Below the pieces are notes generated by a model that did no database searches, was not told the origin of the DNA, and worked only from the letters and a program-made list of their open reading frames with translations. Source: Pseudomonas sp. ACM7 (GTDB lineage: Bacteria > Pseudomonadota > Gammaproteobacteria > Pseudomonadales > Pseudomonadaceae). Taken from it: a stretch of 64,000 nucleotides of DNA. Shown here one piece after another: positions 29,796 to 38,319 of this stretch (its first letter is position 1; every line of letters begins with the position of its first letter). Made by a program: the position numbers and the translations under genes. The DNA lies in contig NZ_CP024866.1 of the NCBI RefSeq assembly GCF_004136015.1, positions 2,068,768 to 2,132,767 of the forward strand, read 5' to 3'.

Positions 29796-30692
29796 TTAGA
29801 CCTGATAGACCGGCACCTTATGGCACCAGCGATCCTTATATTCGCGGTCGGCACGACCGAATGAATAACGCAGAACTTTACCCAACGCCCGCGCGTCTTC
29901 CCAGGCCTGCTGAGTGTTGACGAAACTGAGCACGCTACCCGGGCTGAACTCGCGATTCTGAGGGTCGACACCGCCGTTTATGTATTCCAGGGAAACCCAT
30001 TGGGGCGCTTCGACGCGATACAGAATCTGGGTCGCGATGGGCACCGAGTCCAACATCACCACAGAGCCGGTCATGAACTCACGCAGCAAAGTGAACACCT
30101 CTGCCAGTCCTGCCTTGCCGGGGACTGCAAACCCCCAGCGGCGCTGAAACAGCTCGCCATACGCAGCCGCTTGCTCCTGCGCTGACAGCCGGGACATCGG
30201 AATCAACTCGCCGCCCGCTTCTTCCAGCAGGCGCTGTTCACGCCGCTGGTTGTAGCGGAATTTTTTCGAATAGTCTTCAGGCGCTCGCGCCAGCGCCAGC
30301 CCTTGGGGGAGTTCGCGCAAGGTGCTGATCTGTCGGACATTGAGCTCCGAAACATACGCCATGCGCTGACGCACCGGTACCTCGACGTCCGGGGCGATAG
30401 GCAGAATAATCTCCGCATTGCCCATGTCCAGCAACCCGCGCTTGCCCTCGCGCTTCAGCACTTCCTTGGACAAGGCGATGTGGCGCCCCCAGCAAGGAAC
30501 GGCTGCCACGACAGCACCGTCCACGATCCAGCCCAGATAACGCAGCTTGATGCCGACAAATGTCGACAAGCGCTCTACCACCTGCGGGTGAGTGGCGAAG
30601 CTGCCGCCAAAACGCTGCCAGGCCTGCTCGTAAGCGTTACGGTCGATCTCGGTCCAGCCACGTTCGCGCCAGCTTCGAAGCAGCCTCAGCAT
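29796..30692 (-). CDS. Mig-14 family protein
   Basis: A 298-residue protein matching the Mig-14 family, inner-membrane-associated GNAT-fold proteins linked to resistance against antimicrobial peptides in Salmonella and P. aeruginosa. The second half carries YSKKFRYNQRREQRLLEEAGG and the end RYSFGRADREYKDRWCH, family features. It overlaps msbA by 7 bp and precedes the PIG-L gene by 3 bp, which ties it to LPS export and modification. Confidence 0.85.
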   Translation of the reverse strand: MLRLLRSWRERGWTEIDRNAYEQAWQRFGGSFATHPQVVERLSTFVGIKLRYLGWIVDGAVVAAVPCWGRHIALSKEVLKREGKRGLLDMGNAEIILPIAPDVEVPVRQRMAYVSELNVRQISTLRELPQGLALARAPEDYSKKFRYNQRREQRLLEEAGGELIPMSRLSAQEQAAAYGELFQRRWGFAVPGKAGLAEVFTLLREFMTGSVVMLDSVPIATQILYRVEAPQWVSLEYINGGVDPQNREFSPGSVLSFVNTQQAWEDARALGKVLRYSFGRADREYKDRWCHKVPVYQV

Positions 30693-32506
30693 GCGCCAAT
30701 CACGTGTGTCGATTGCACCTCGTCACCCTCTTGAAACTCTTTGGCGTGCAGACGGGAGTAGTAGCCGTTGAGCGCCAGAAGTTCTACATGAGTGCCGCGC
30801 TCGACGATCCGGCCTTCATCCATGACCAAAATCAGGTCGGCCTTCTCGATGGTGGTCAAACGGTGGGCAATCACCAGGGTCGTACGGTTCTTCACCACTT
30901 GATCCAAGGCTGCCTGGATATGACGCTCGGACTCGGTGTCGAGGGCAGAAGTCGCCTCATCGAGAATCAGGAGCGGTGCATCCTTGAGTAAGGCCCGGGC
31001 AATGGCGATACGCTGGCGCTGGCCGCCGGACAGCAGCACGCCATTTTCACCCACCATGGTTTCGTAGCCCTGGGGCATCTTGGCGATGAACTCGTCGGCA
31101 TAGGCTTCCAAAGCCGCCCTGCGCACTTCTTCAACGGGCGCACCAGCGAGGTCACCGTAGGCTATGTTGTTGGACACGGTGTCGTTAAACAGGGTGACCT
31201 GCTGGGTCACCAGGGCAATCTGCCGACGAAGGCTGCGCAAGGTGAAATCCTGGACCTTCACACCGTCGAGCAGAATCTGCCCCTGTTCGTGCTGATAGAA
31301 GCGTGGAATCAGGCTAGCCAGTGTGGACTTGCCACTGCCCGAGCGTCCGACCAATGCGACCATCTGACCGGGCTCCACGATAAAGCTGATGTCGTTGAGC
31401 ACCTGCTTGTCGCTTTCCGGGTACTGGAAGCTGAGGTTGCGCACTTCCAGACGCCCCTCAAGGCGGTCATATTCAACCGTGCCCTGATCGACTTCCGCGG
31501 GCTCATCCAACTGTTCGAAAATACTCTCGGCACCCGCCACTCCCTTCTGGATGGTGGAGCTGACTTCAGAGAGCTGACGAATCGGCTTGGGCAGCAGACC
31601 CGCCATGGTGATGTAGGCCACCAGATCGCCAGGCGATGCGTCGCCGCGCAGATACAGCACCAGAAACATGACCACGGCCATGGCGCTATAGGTCACCAGT
31701 TGCAGCATCGGTGTGTACACCGCGCCGGTCTTGGTCATCGCTAGTTGCTTGTCAGTATTGCTCTGGCTGGCATCCTTGAAGCGGACCTTTTCATCGGTTT
31801 CGCCGCCGAAGCTGCGCACCACGCGATAGCCATGGATGGTCTCGGATGCAACGTGAGTGACGTTGCCCATCGAAACCTGAATCTTTTTGCTTTGCTTGCG
31901 AAATTTACGGCTGGTGCTGTTCACCATCATGCCAATCAACGGCAGGATGGCCAGCATCACCAGCGTAAGTTTCCAGTTCATCCACAGCAGCGTGCAGAAG
32001 AGGAAAATCACGGTCATGCCTTCACGAATCACCACTTTGATGGCATCGGTAGCAGCACCGGTGACCATGGTGACGTTAAAGGTGATACGAGAAATCAGGT
32101 GGCCGGAATTGTTCTTGTCGAAGAAGCGGTTCGGCAGCTCCAGCAACTTATTGAACAGAACTACCCGCAAATCGTGAACCAGGCCCAGGGAAACCCGCGC
32201 CAGGAAGAAGTTACCCAAATAAGACCCCACACCCTGCCAGACCGCGATCACGACAATCATCAACGGTACGGTTTCCAGCAATTGCAACTTGCCCAGGTAA
32301 GGGTTTCCAGGAAACAGACTGGCTTCCGGGTTGGCGAGCCCGTCGACGAAGTACTTGAGGATATAAGCGAGCATCGGCTGGGTCGATGCGAAGATCAGAA
32401 ACCCTACGATGCTCAGTATGAACAGGCCCACGTAAGGCTTTACGTAAGCCAAAAGGCGGAAATAGATCGCCAGCGTAGACTGGGCTTTCGGTTCAGGACT
32501 GCTCAT
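30686..32506 (-). CDS. msbA: Lipid A/LPS flippase ABC exporter
   Basis: MsbA moves lipid A-core across the inner membrane. The 606-residue half-transporter has six transmembrane helices (about 1-330) and a nucleotide-binding domain with Walker A GRSGSGKST, signature LSGGQRQRIAIARALL, Walker B LLILDEATSALD and the switch His in VIAHRLTTIEKAD. A Glu follows the Walker B Asp, so it is ATPase-competent. It starts the minus-strand group msbA-mig14-dnpA and is divergent from the kinase-like gene at 32633. Confidence 0.96.
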   Translation of the reverse strand: MSSPEPKAQSTLAIYFRLLAYVKPYVGLFILSIVGFLIFASTQPMLAYILKYFVDGLANPEASLFPGNPYLGKLQLLETVPLMIVVIAVWQGVGSYLGNFFLARVSLGLVHDLRVVLFNKLLELPNRFFDKNNSGHLISRITFNVTMVTGAATDAIKVVIREGMTVIFLFCTLLWMNWKLTLVMLAILPLIGMMVNSTSRKFRKQSKKIQVSMGNVTHVASETIHGYRVVRSFGGETDEKVRFKDASQSNTDKQLAMTKTGAVYTPMLQLVTYSAMAVVMFLVLYLRGDASPGDLVAYITMAGLLPKPIRQLSEVSSTIQKGVAGAESIFEQLDEPAEVDQGTVEYDRLEGRLEVRNLSFQYPESDKQVLNDISFIVEPGQMVALVGRSGSGKSTLASLIPRFYQHEQGQILLDGVKVQDFTLRSLRRQIALVTQQVTLFNDTVSNNIAYGDLAGAPVEEVRRAALEAYADEFIAKMPQGYETMVGENGVLLSGGQRQRIAIARALLKDAPLLILDEATSALDTESERHIQAALDQVVKNRTTLVIAHRLTTIEKADLILVMDEGRIVERGTHVELLALNGYYSRLHAKEFQEGDEVQSTHVIGAC

Positions 32507-32632
32507 AAGAATCCGCGCAAATCAGTGAGGAGCGGATGATATCACACGCCCCTTTTTCCCCAATGAACATGACGCAGGCCAGCCTCTGGCCAAGTCGGTT
32601 AAGATAGCCGGCTTATGATGGGGGAGTCAGGC

Positions 32633-33286
32633 ATGCAAGCGATTGATCACAGCACCTACGAGGCATTGCGCGAAGGCGCGCACGTACTGGAAGCTGACGG
32701 CTCCGGCGACAAGGTGCTCAGATTGGCCGACGGACGCATGCTCAAGCTGTTTCGCCGCAAGCGCCTGCTCAGTTCCGCGCTGTTTTACCCCTACGCTCAA
32801 CGCTTTGCCAACAACACTCGGGCCCTGGAGCTGCGCGACATTCCCTGCCCGAAAATTATCGCGGTGTATCGCATCCCCAGCATCCAGCGCGATGGCGTCT
32901 ATTACAGCCCCCTTGAAGGTACAACGGTACGTCAGCTGCAAACCACGACCGAAGAGGCCAACGCCTTGAGATCCCAACTTGGGGGTTTCATTGCCCGCCT
33001 GCACGAGAAAGGGGTGTACTTTCGGTCGCTGCATTTTGGCAACGTGGTGCTGACACCTGAAAACACCCTGGGGTTGATCGACATCGCGGACTTGCGCTGC
33101 CAAAAAAGCGCCCTGGGCGACAGCAAACGGCTGCGCAATTTTGCCCATCTGTTGCGTTACAACGAAGATCGGCAGTGGTTGCTGGGCCAGGATGCCGGCG
33201 ACACCTTCCTTGAAGGTTATCGCCAAGGTCTGCCTACTCATCGGCAGACCCCAATGATCGAGCGTCTGCGCCAGCTGCTGGACTAA
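32633..33286 (+). CDS. WaaP/InaA-type LPS kinase-like protein ('toluene tolerance')
   Basis: A 217-residue protein with a protein-kinase-like fold, related to PA4998. I start it at ATG 32633, which has GGGGGAG six bases upstream. The ATP-binding Lys is in MLKLFRRKR. The catalytic loop reads FRSLHFGNVVL, in which the usual HGD/HRD Asp is replaced by Ser, though His and Asn are kept; IDIADLR follows in the metal position. It may therefore be weakly active or a pseudokinase. It is the only plus-strand gene within the LPS region and ends 3 bp from the convergent membrane-protein gene. Confidence 0.75.
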   Translation: MQAIDHSTYEALREGAHVLEADGSGDKVLRLADGRMLKLFRRKRLLSSALFYPYAQRFANNTRALELRDIPCPKIIAVYRIPSIQRDGVYYSPLEGTTVRQLQTTTEEANALRSQLGGFIARLHEKGVYFRSLHFGNVVLTPENTLGLIDIADLRCQKSALGDSKRLRNFAHLLRYNEDRQWLLGQDAGDTFLEGYRQGLPTHRQTPMIERLRQLLD

Positions 33287-33289
33287 ACG

Positions 33290-34750
33290 CTACTGGCCGA
33301 TCACCAATACGGTGGCGCCTTTGCGATTGGCGAAACGGGCAATAACGCGCTGCTTGTGCTCCGCCAGCCATCCACTTAGCCAAGGCTCGTCGCCACGCGC
33401 ATCGATCAGGAAATAGCGAAAATCGCCCGCGTGCTCCGAGGACATCGCTTCCTCCCGGGTCAGGCTATTGAGCACATAGCCACGACCGGCGTAATAACCA
33501 ATGCGACCATCTTCGAAGTAAGCCGGTGCGTCCGGCTCAATATGGGCGGCCACCCAGTGGCCTGCCTCGACATAATGAGTCTTCCCCGGACTGGTGGAAA
33601 CCACGTTAGACAGCATCACCAACAAACCCAGCACCACCAGCGCCTTGCCCCAGCGCGGAAACTGACGGACAAAGACCGCCAACGCCGCCGCTAGCACAGG
33701 AACGAACAACAAGTTCAGGAAACTCAAGTAGCGAGTGTTCATGAACTGCTGCTTCAAATAGAACAGAACCAGCACTACTCCATACAGCAAAGCGGCCCAG
33801 GCAAACGGGCGATAGTCGCGCCAGTAAGCCCGCAAAACACTCCAGTTGCTTCGCAAAACAAACGGAACAGCGAAAGGCCCCATCAGTTTCACGATGCTAA
33901 TCAACATGGATGCCAGGATGCCAAAGAAAATGATTCGCCCGGCCTCGTCCTGCGAGTACTTATTGATCAGCGATCTGGAAAACTGCCCGGACAACTGATC
34001 GAACGACGCAAACACATTGTGCGGATTGAGCATATCCAGATAGATCGATACACGTGCAGCCGAAAAAGCGCCCGAAACCGCGACCACAACCAACCCCAGC
34101 GCGGGCAACAGCATAAACTGCAGGAACTGCTTGCGCCGCGTGGGCGACCAAAGATTCGATACTTGCCAAAGCCCCAACGCAGGTATCAACAGTAAGGCTT
34201 CAAGGCGAAACAACGCGGCCGCCACGATTGCCAAGTGGATGAACGCCGCACGAAGCCAGCCGCCACGCGCCTGCCATCGCAAAGCAAGCCAGAGCGTCAG
34301 GGTGCAGAAAAACCAGAAACCATATTCGCGAATGATGTCGTTTCGAAAAGCATTGACTGCGGGCATTGCCAGAACCACCAGGCAGGCCCACCGAGCGTTG
34401 TCCGCAGAGCGCTGGCGGACACAATCAACCATCAACGCGCAGGTGCCGGCGAGAAAGATGCCACACCATAAATAGGCGCTCAGCTCCAACGGCAAATGCA
34501 GGGCGATATGAGTACCGGCCAGGAGATAGGAGAACCAGGGCCAGTCGAAGGTCTGCCAGGCCACTTTTGGCCCGTTATCCGTGATCTGCTGAGCAATATC
34601 GATGTAAAACGCAGCATCACGTCCGACAGTCGCCGTTCCCAGCACCGCAATCAGGGAAAGCAGCAAGCTACCCCAGAACGCCAACCTGACCGGATATTCA
34701 CCAATAATCCTCGAGATCAGAGCCCCCGCCTTACTGCCAGTATCTAACAT
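33290..34750 (-). CDS. Polytopic membrane protein, GT-C glycosyltransferase-like
   Basis: A 486-residue membrane protein with about 11 hydrophobic segments and a soluble C-terminal tail of about 95 residues. After the first helix it has VGRDAAFYIDIAQQ, an acidic loop 1 motif as in GT-C enzymes (ArnT/PMT type) that take sugars from polyprenyl phosphate. This suggests a late LPS-core or lipid-linked sugar transfer at the periplasmic side. I see no WaaL-type O-antigen ligase in the window, and this gene occupies about the place where waaL lies in P. aeruginosa. Confidence 0.65.
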   Translation of the reverse strand: MLDTGSKAGALISRIIGEYPVRLAFWGSLLLSLIAVLGTATVGRDAAFYIDIAQQITDNGPKVAWQTFDWPWFSYLLAGTHIALHLPLELSAYLWCGIFLAGTCALMVDCVRQRSADNARWACLVVLAMPAVNAFRNDIIREYGFWFFCTLTLWLALRWQARGGWLRAAFIHLAIVAAALFRLEALLLIPALGLWQVSNLWSPTRRKQFLQFMLLPALGLVVVAVSGAFSAARVSIYLDMLNPHNVFASFDQLSGQFSRSLINKYSQDEAGRIIFFGILASMLISIVKLMGPFAVPFVLRSNWSVLRAYWRDYRPFAWAALLYGVVLVLFYLKQQFMNTRYLSFLNLLFVPVLAAALAVFVRQFPRWGKALVVLGLLVMLSNVVSTSPGKTHYVEAGHWVAAHIEPDAPAYFEDGRIGYYAGRGYVLNSLTREEAMSSEHAGDFRYFLIDARGDEPWLSGWLAEHKQRVIARFANRKGATVLVIGQ

Positions 34751-34921
34751 CCGCCCCCCTCAACTACGCGCACAACGCTTGGCGCAAATCAGTCCAATAA
34801 ATAGCTTGCGACAGTCTCAAGTAGCGTCTGCCCGATCAACTTCAAGCCTTGTCATCAGCCATTAACACTGAACAATATGCTCGAAGACAGCACAATGAGT
34901 TGTCATCACGGTCTCGACTAC

Positions 34922-35827
34922 TTACCTGAACAGCAGACGCGCCGCCTTGCGTGTGTAGGACCAGCGTGTGAGCGTTCGCCAGTCTGCGCGTAAAGCCTGA
35001 AGATAGAACTTCTTGGCCAGTGCATATTCGCCCCCGACGTAACAATCGCGAAACAACGACAGACAACGCTGCACCAAAAACGCCTGACGCAAATCATGCA
35101 ACTCTTCAGGCATGCGCTCGAAAGAAAAAACCTCTCCGACCATTCCCGTGCCCGCCGCAAGGCTTTGGGTCAAATCATGTCGCATGCTGTCGGCGTGCTT
35201 ATAGATGAGCGCCAGAGGCTGATCGAGAACGCTGCAGGGAAACCGCGCCAACACCTGAGCGAATACTGGAATGTCTTCAACATTGCGCAAATGTTCGGGG
35301 TAGTTGCCTGGTGCGAAGACATCACGATGCATCGCGCAAGCACCGTTGGAAATCGACACAGTCTTGTCCAGCAAGTAGCCGCGCACGAGCTGCCGCGCAC
35401 TGGCCGGCAACGGCTTTACGGTCTGCAAACTGCGCTTGCCGTCAGCAAACACCGACCAATGTCCGCCAATGATCAAACGGCTCTCAGGGTTGTTCGCAAT
35501 GTGATGAATCAACGCCGCCAGCGCGCCCGGGGCCATCTCGTCATCCGCGTCGAGAAAGATCAGAAAACGCCCGCTCGTCTCTTCGATCCCTAGATTGCGA
35601 ACAGAAGAAAGCCCTCCGTTGGTTTTACGCAAAGCACGGAAGCGCCCGACGTGAACCGCCAAAAGCTTTTCGACCACCTCAGGCGTTGCGTCGGTGGAGC
35701 CGTCATCAATGACCAACAGCTCCGTCCGCCCCTCAACCAACTGCGCCAGTACTGACTCCACTGCCCGCGGCAGGGTCTGGGAATAGTTGTAGGCTGGAAT
35801 AACGACGCTGATCAGTGTTTCAGTCAA
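34922..35827 (-). CDS. Family 2 glycosyltransferase (WapR-like)
   Basis: A 301-residue GT2 enzyme: ISVVIPAYNYSQTLPRAVES, then LLVIDDGSTD, the metal-binding IFLDADDEM, and NVEDIPVFAQVL where GT2 enzymes have the ED catalytic-base motif. It overlaps the carbamoyltransferase end by 8 bp. The counterpart by position in P. aeruginosa is wapR, a rhamnosyltransferase of the outer core. The exact sugar cannot be read from sequence. Confidence 0.82.
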   Translation of the reverse strand: MTETLISVVIPAYNYSQTLPRAVESVLAQLVEGRTELLVIDDGSTDATPEVVEKLLAVHVGRFRALRKTNGGLSSVRNLGIEETSGRFLIFLDADDEMAPGALAALIHHIANNPESRLIIGGHWSVFADGKRSLQTVKPLPASARQLVRGYLLDKTVSISNGACAMHRDVFAPGNYPEHLRNVEDIPVFAQVLARFPCSVLDQPLALIYKHADSMRHDLTQSLAAGTGMVGEVFSFERMPEELHDLRQAFLVQRCLSLFRDCYVGGEYALAKKFYLQALRADWRTLTRWSYTRKAARLLFR

Positions 35828-37574
35828 AACCGTACCCTTCCGCGCCCTCTTTGACCACCAGGATGTCTTCCATGATCAGATACTGTAGATCGGAACCGAA
35901 GAACATGTTCAGGGCATCCGTCGGCGAGCAGATCATGGGTTCGCCACGACGGTTGAGCGAGGTGTTCAGCGACACGCCGTTACCGGTCAGCACTTCCAGC
36001 GCCTTCATCATGTCGTAGTAGCGCGGGTTGTATTCGCGCTTGAGCACCTGGGCCCGCGATGTACCGTCTTCATGGACGACTTCCGGCACGCGGGTCTTCC
36101 ACTCTTCCGCCACTTCAAAGGTGAAGGTCATGAACGGCGCCGGGTGATCGATCTTGATCATCTGCGGTGCAACGGTGTCGAGCATCGACGGGCAGAAAGG
36201 CCTCCAGCGCTCGCGGAACTTGATCTGGTGGTTGATGCGATCAGCCACGCCAGTCGCACTCGGGCAACCAATGATCGAACGACCGCCCAAGGCCCGCGGA
36301 CCGAACTCCATGCGGCCCTGGAACCAGGCCACCGGGTTGCCATCGACCATGATTTTGGCGATGTTTTCCGGCATGTTCTCAAGCTTGCGCCATACCGGCT
36401 TGCTCGGGTGACGGGCGCATGCAGCGAGGACGTCTTCGTTGGTGTACGACGGGCCGAGGTAAACGTGTTCCATCTTCTCGACCGGCACACCACGGGCGTG
36501 GGACACATAGGCCGCCGCGCCGACCGCGGTGCCGGCATCGCCGGACGCAGGTTGCACGAACAGTTCTTTAACGTCATCGCGGGCGATGATTTTCTGGTTC
36601 AGCTTGACGTTCAACGCACAGCCACCGGCGAAGGCCAGCTTGCCGGTTTCCTTGAGCACGTCACCCAGGTAATGGTCGATCATCTGCAGCGAGATCTTTT
36701 CGAACAGCGCTTGCATGCTCGCGGCGTAGTGGATGTACGGCTCGTCGGCGATGTCGCCTTCGCGCTTGGGACCCAGCCACTCGATCAGCTTCGGCGAGAA
36801 GTAGAAACCCTTGCCCTTCTCTTTATAACGACGCAGGCCGATGACGTTGGCGTAGTCGGTGTTGATCACCAGCTCGCCGTTCTCGAACGAAGCCAGGCGC
36901 GAGAAATCGTATTTGCTGGCATCGCCGTACGGCGCCATGCCCATGACCTTGAACTCACCGTCGAGCATCTCGAAACCGAGGAACTCGGTGATCGCGCCGT
37001 ACAGGCCGCCGAGGGAGTCCGGATCGAAGAATTCCTTGATCTTGTGGATCTTGCCGTTTTCGCCGTAACCGAAAAAGGTCGTGGCGTACTCACCCTTGCC
37101 GTCGATCCCGAGGATCGCGGTTTTCTCTTTGAAACCGGAACAGTGGTAAGCGCTGGAGGCGTGGGCCAGGTGATGCTCGACCGGTTCGATCTTGATTTTC
37201 TTCGGATCGAAACCCAATTGCTCGAGGCACCAGACAATCTTGTTGCGATAGCGTTTGTAGCGACGGTTACCCATCAGGATCGCGTCGAGCGCGCGGTCCG
37301 GGGCGTACCAGTAACGCTTGGCGTAATGCCAGCGAGCCTTGCCGAACAGGCTGATCGGCGCGAACGGAATCGCTACCACATCAACGTCGGATGGCTTGAT
37401 GCCGGCCTGCTCGAGACAGAACTTCGCCGACTCGTAAGGCATGCGGTTCTTTGCATGTTTATCGCGCACAAAGCGCTCTTCCTCAGCCGCCGCGACCAGC
37501 TTGCCGTCGATGTACAAAGCTGCGGAAGGATCATGGCTAAGGGCGCCGGACAGGCCAAGAATCGTCAATGCCAC
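35820..37574 (-). CDS. Carbamoyltransferase (NodU/CmcH type) of LPS core
   Basis: A 584-residue carbamoyltransferase. The N-terminal ASKHA-fold part shows GLSGALSHDPSAALYIDGKL, and AAAEEERFVRDKHAKN carries conserved charged residues. The metal/nucleotide-site His motif is EHHLAHASSAYH, and the C-terminal part has FQGRMEFGPRALGGRSI. P. aeruginosa LPS core carries an O-carbamoyl group on heptose II and the orthologue there is PA5005; I infer the same job here. It heads the CTase-GT2 pair. Confidence 0.9.
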   Translation of the reverse strand: MALTILGLSGALSHDPSAALYIDGKLVAAAEEERFVRDKHAKNRMPYESAKFCLEQAGIKPSDVDVVAIPFAPISLFGKARWHYAKRYWYAPDRALDAILMGNRRYKRYRNKIVWCLEQLGFDPKKIKIEPVEHHLAHASSAYHCSGFKEKTAILGIDGKGEYATTFFGYGENGKIHKIKEFFDPDSLGGLYGAITEFLGFEMLDGEFKVMGMAPYGDASKYDFSRLASFENGELVINTDYANVIGLRRYKEKGKGFYFSPKLIEWLGPKREGDIADEPYIHYAASMQALFEKISLQMIDHYLGDVLKETGKLAFAGGCALNVKLNQKIIARDDVKELFVQPASGDAGTAVGAAAYVSHARGVPVEKMEHVYLGPSYTNEDVLAACARHPSKPVWRKLENMPENIAKIMVDGNPVAWFQGRMEFGPRALGGRSIIGCPSATGVADRINHQIKFRERWRPFCPSMLDTVAPQMIKIDHPAPFMTFTFEVAEEWKTRVPEVVHEDGTSRAQVLKREYNPRYYDMMKALEVLTGNGVSLNTSLNRRGEPMICSPTDALNMFFGSDLQYLIMEDILVVKEGAEGYGFD

Positions 37575-37747
37575 AGGGGTCTAGCCTCTTTAGTCTGCAT
37601 GCAGGCGCAAGGCGCCTCAAAGATTAATGTGCCCTCGCAAAGGGCGAGTGGCAGCTAAAGGGCGGGATTATAGCGTAAACATGGCGGGAATGACCCAGCG
37701 CATATTGCCCCCGTAAAGATCATCCGGGCGAAAGCATGCGGCATTGC

Positions 37748-38083
37748 TCATCCGCGGCCTGACCTCCAGTAAATACTGATATTGCCGTCGGCAGCTTGGC
37801 GGTAAACCGTATAGGGCAGGAGGACGGTGTCGAAAACACCCGAGAGGGTGAAATCCACCAATACGAACGGCAAAAGAATACCCGTGGGATCAGGCGCTGC
37901 GTTTAATACGCAAAAGTCGTACGCCAAGCCGCTGTAGATACGAGGGATGGACTGACAGTAGGTCTTTTGCTTTCTAAGGCTACGCGCCGCGTCTTCGTCA
38001 TCCTGCAGCACCGTGACAGCGGTCCCGCAGCCTGATAAAACCAGTGCAAAAGTGCTCAGTAACACCGTCATTTTTATCGTCAA
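37748..38083 (-). CDS. YceK/YidQ-type (DUF1375) lipoprotein
   Basis: A small lipoprotein with lipobox LSGC. I choose the TTG start at 38083 (111 residues, MTIKMTVLLSTFALVLSGC) because GGAGG lies 7 bases upstream; ATG 38071 is 19 bases from that site, and ATG 38173 would bury the signal peptide behind 34 residues. The mature part has YCQSIPRIYSGLAYDF and a hydrophobic segment LVDFTLSGVFDTVLLPYTV, as in the YceK family. Function unknown. The window's kinase operon ends downstream after a REP pair. Confidence 0.8.
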   Translation of the reverse strand: MTIKMTVLLSTFALVLSGCGTAVTVLQDDEDAARSLRKQKTYCQSIPRIYSGLAYDFCVLNAAPDPTGILLPFVLVDFTLSGVFDTVLLPYTVYRQAADGNISIYWRSGRG

Positions 38084-38212
38084 CGTCTGCCCTCCGTGAA
38101 CGTCAGGCAAACTAGCATCGCGGCCATTCAGGGCACAGTTCATGGGGTCTGTGGATCGTGTAGGACGATTCACAAGAATGTGTCCCCTTAATCTCGGGTG
38201 ACTCGTCTGGCC

Positions 38213-38302
38213 CCTTCGCGAGCAAGCCCCACATTGTTTTGGTGTCGCACACTTAATTTGTGTGCGACTGAGAACTATTGTGGGAGCGGGCTTGCTCGCG
38301 AT
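38213..38302. repeat. REP pair (type 1), left copy truncated
   Basis: The left copy reads CTTCGCGAGCAAGCCCCACA, lacking the GCTC step of the standard core. The right copy is complete. Between them CGCACACTTAATTTGTGTGCG forms a small hairpin. Confidence 0.8.
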
Positions 38303-38319
38303 AGGACCGAAGGTCCGAT

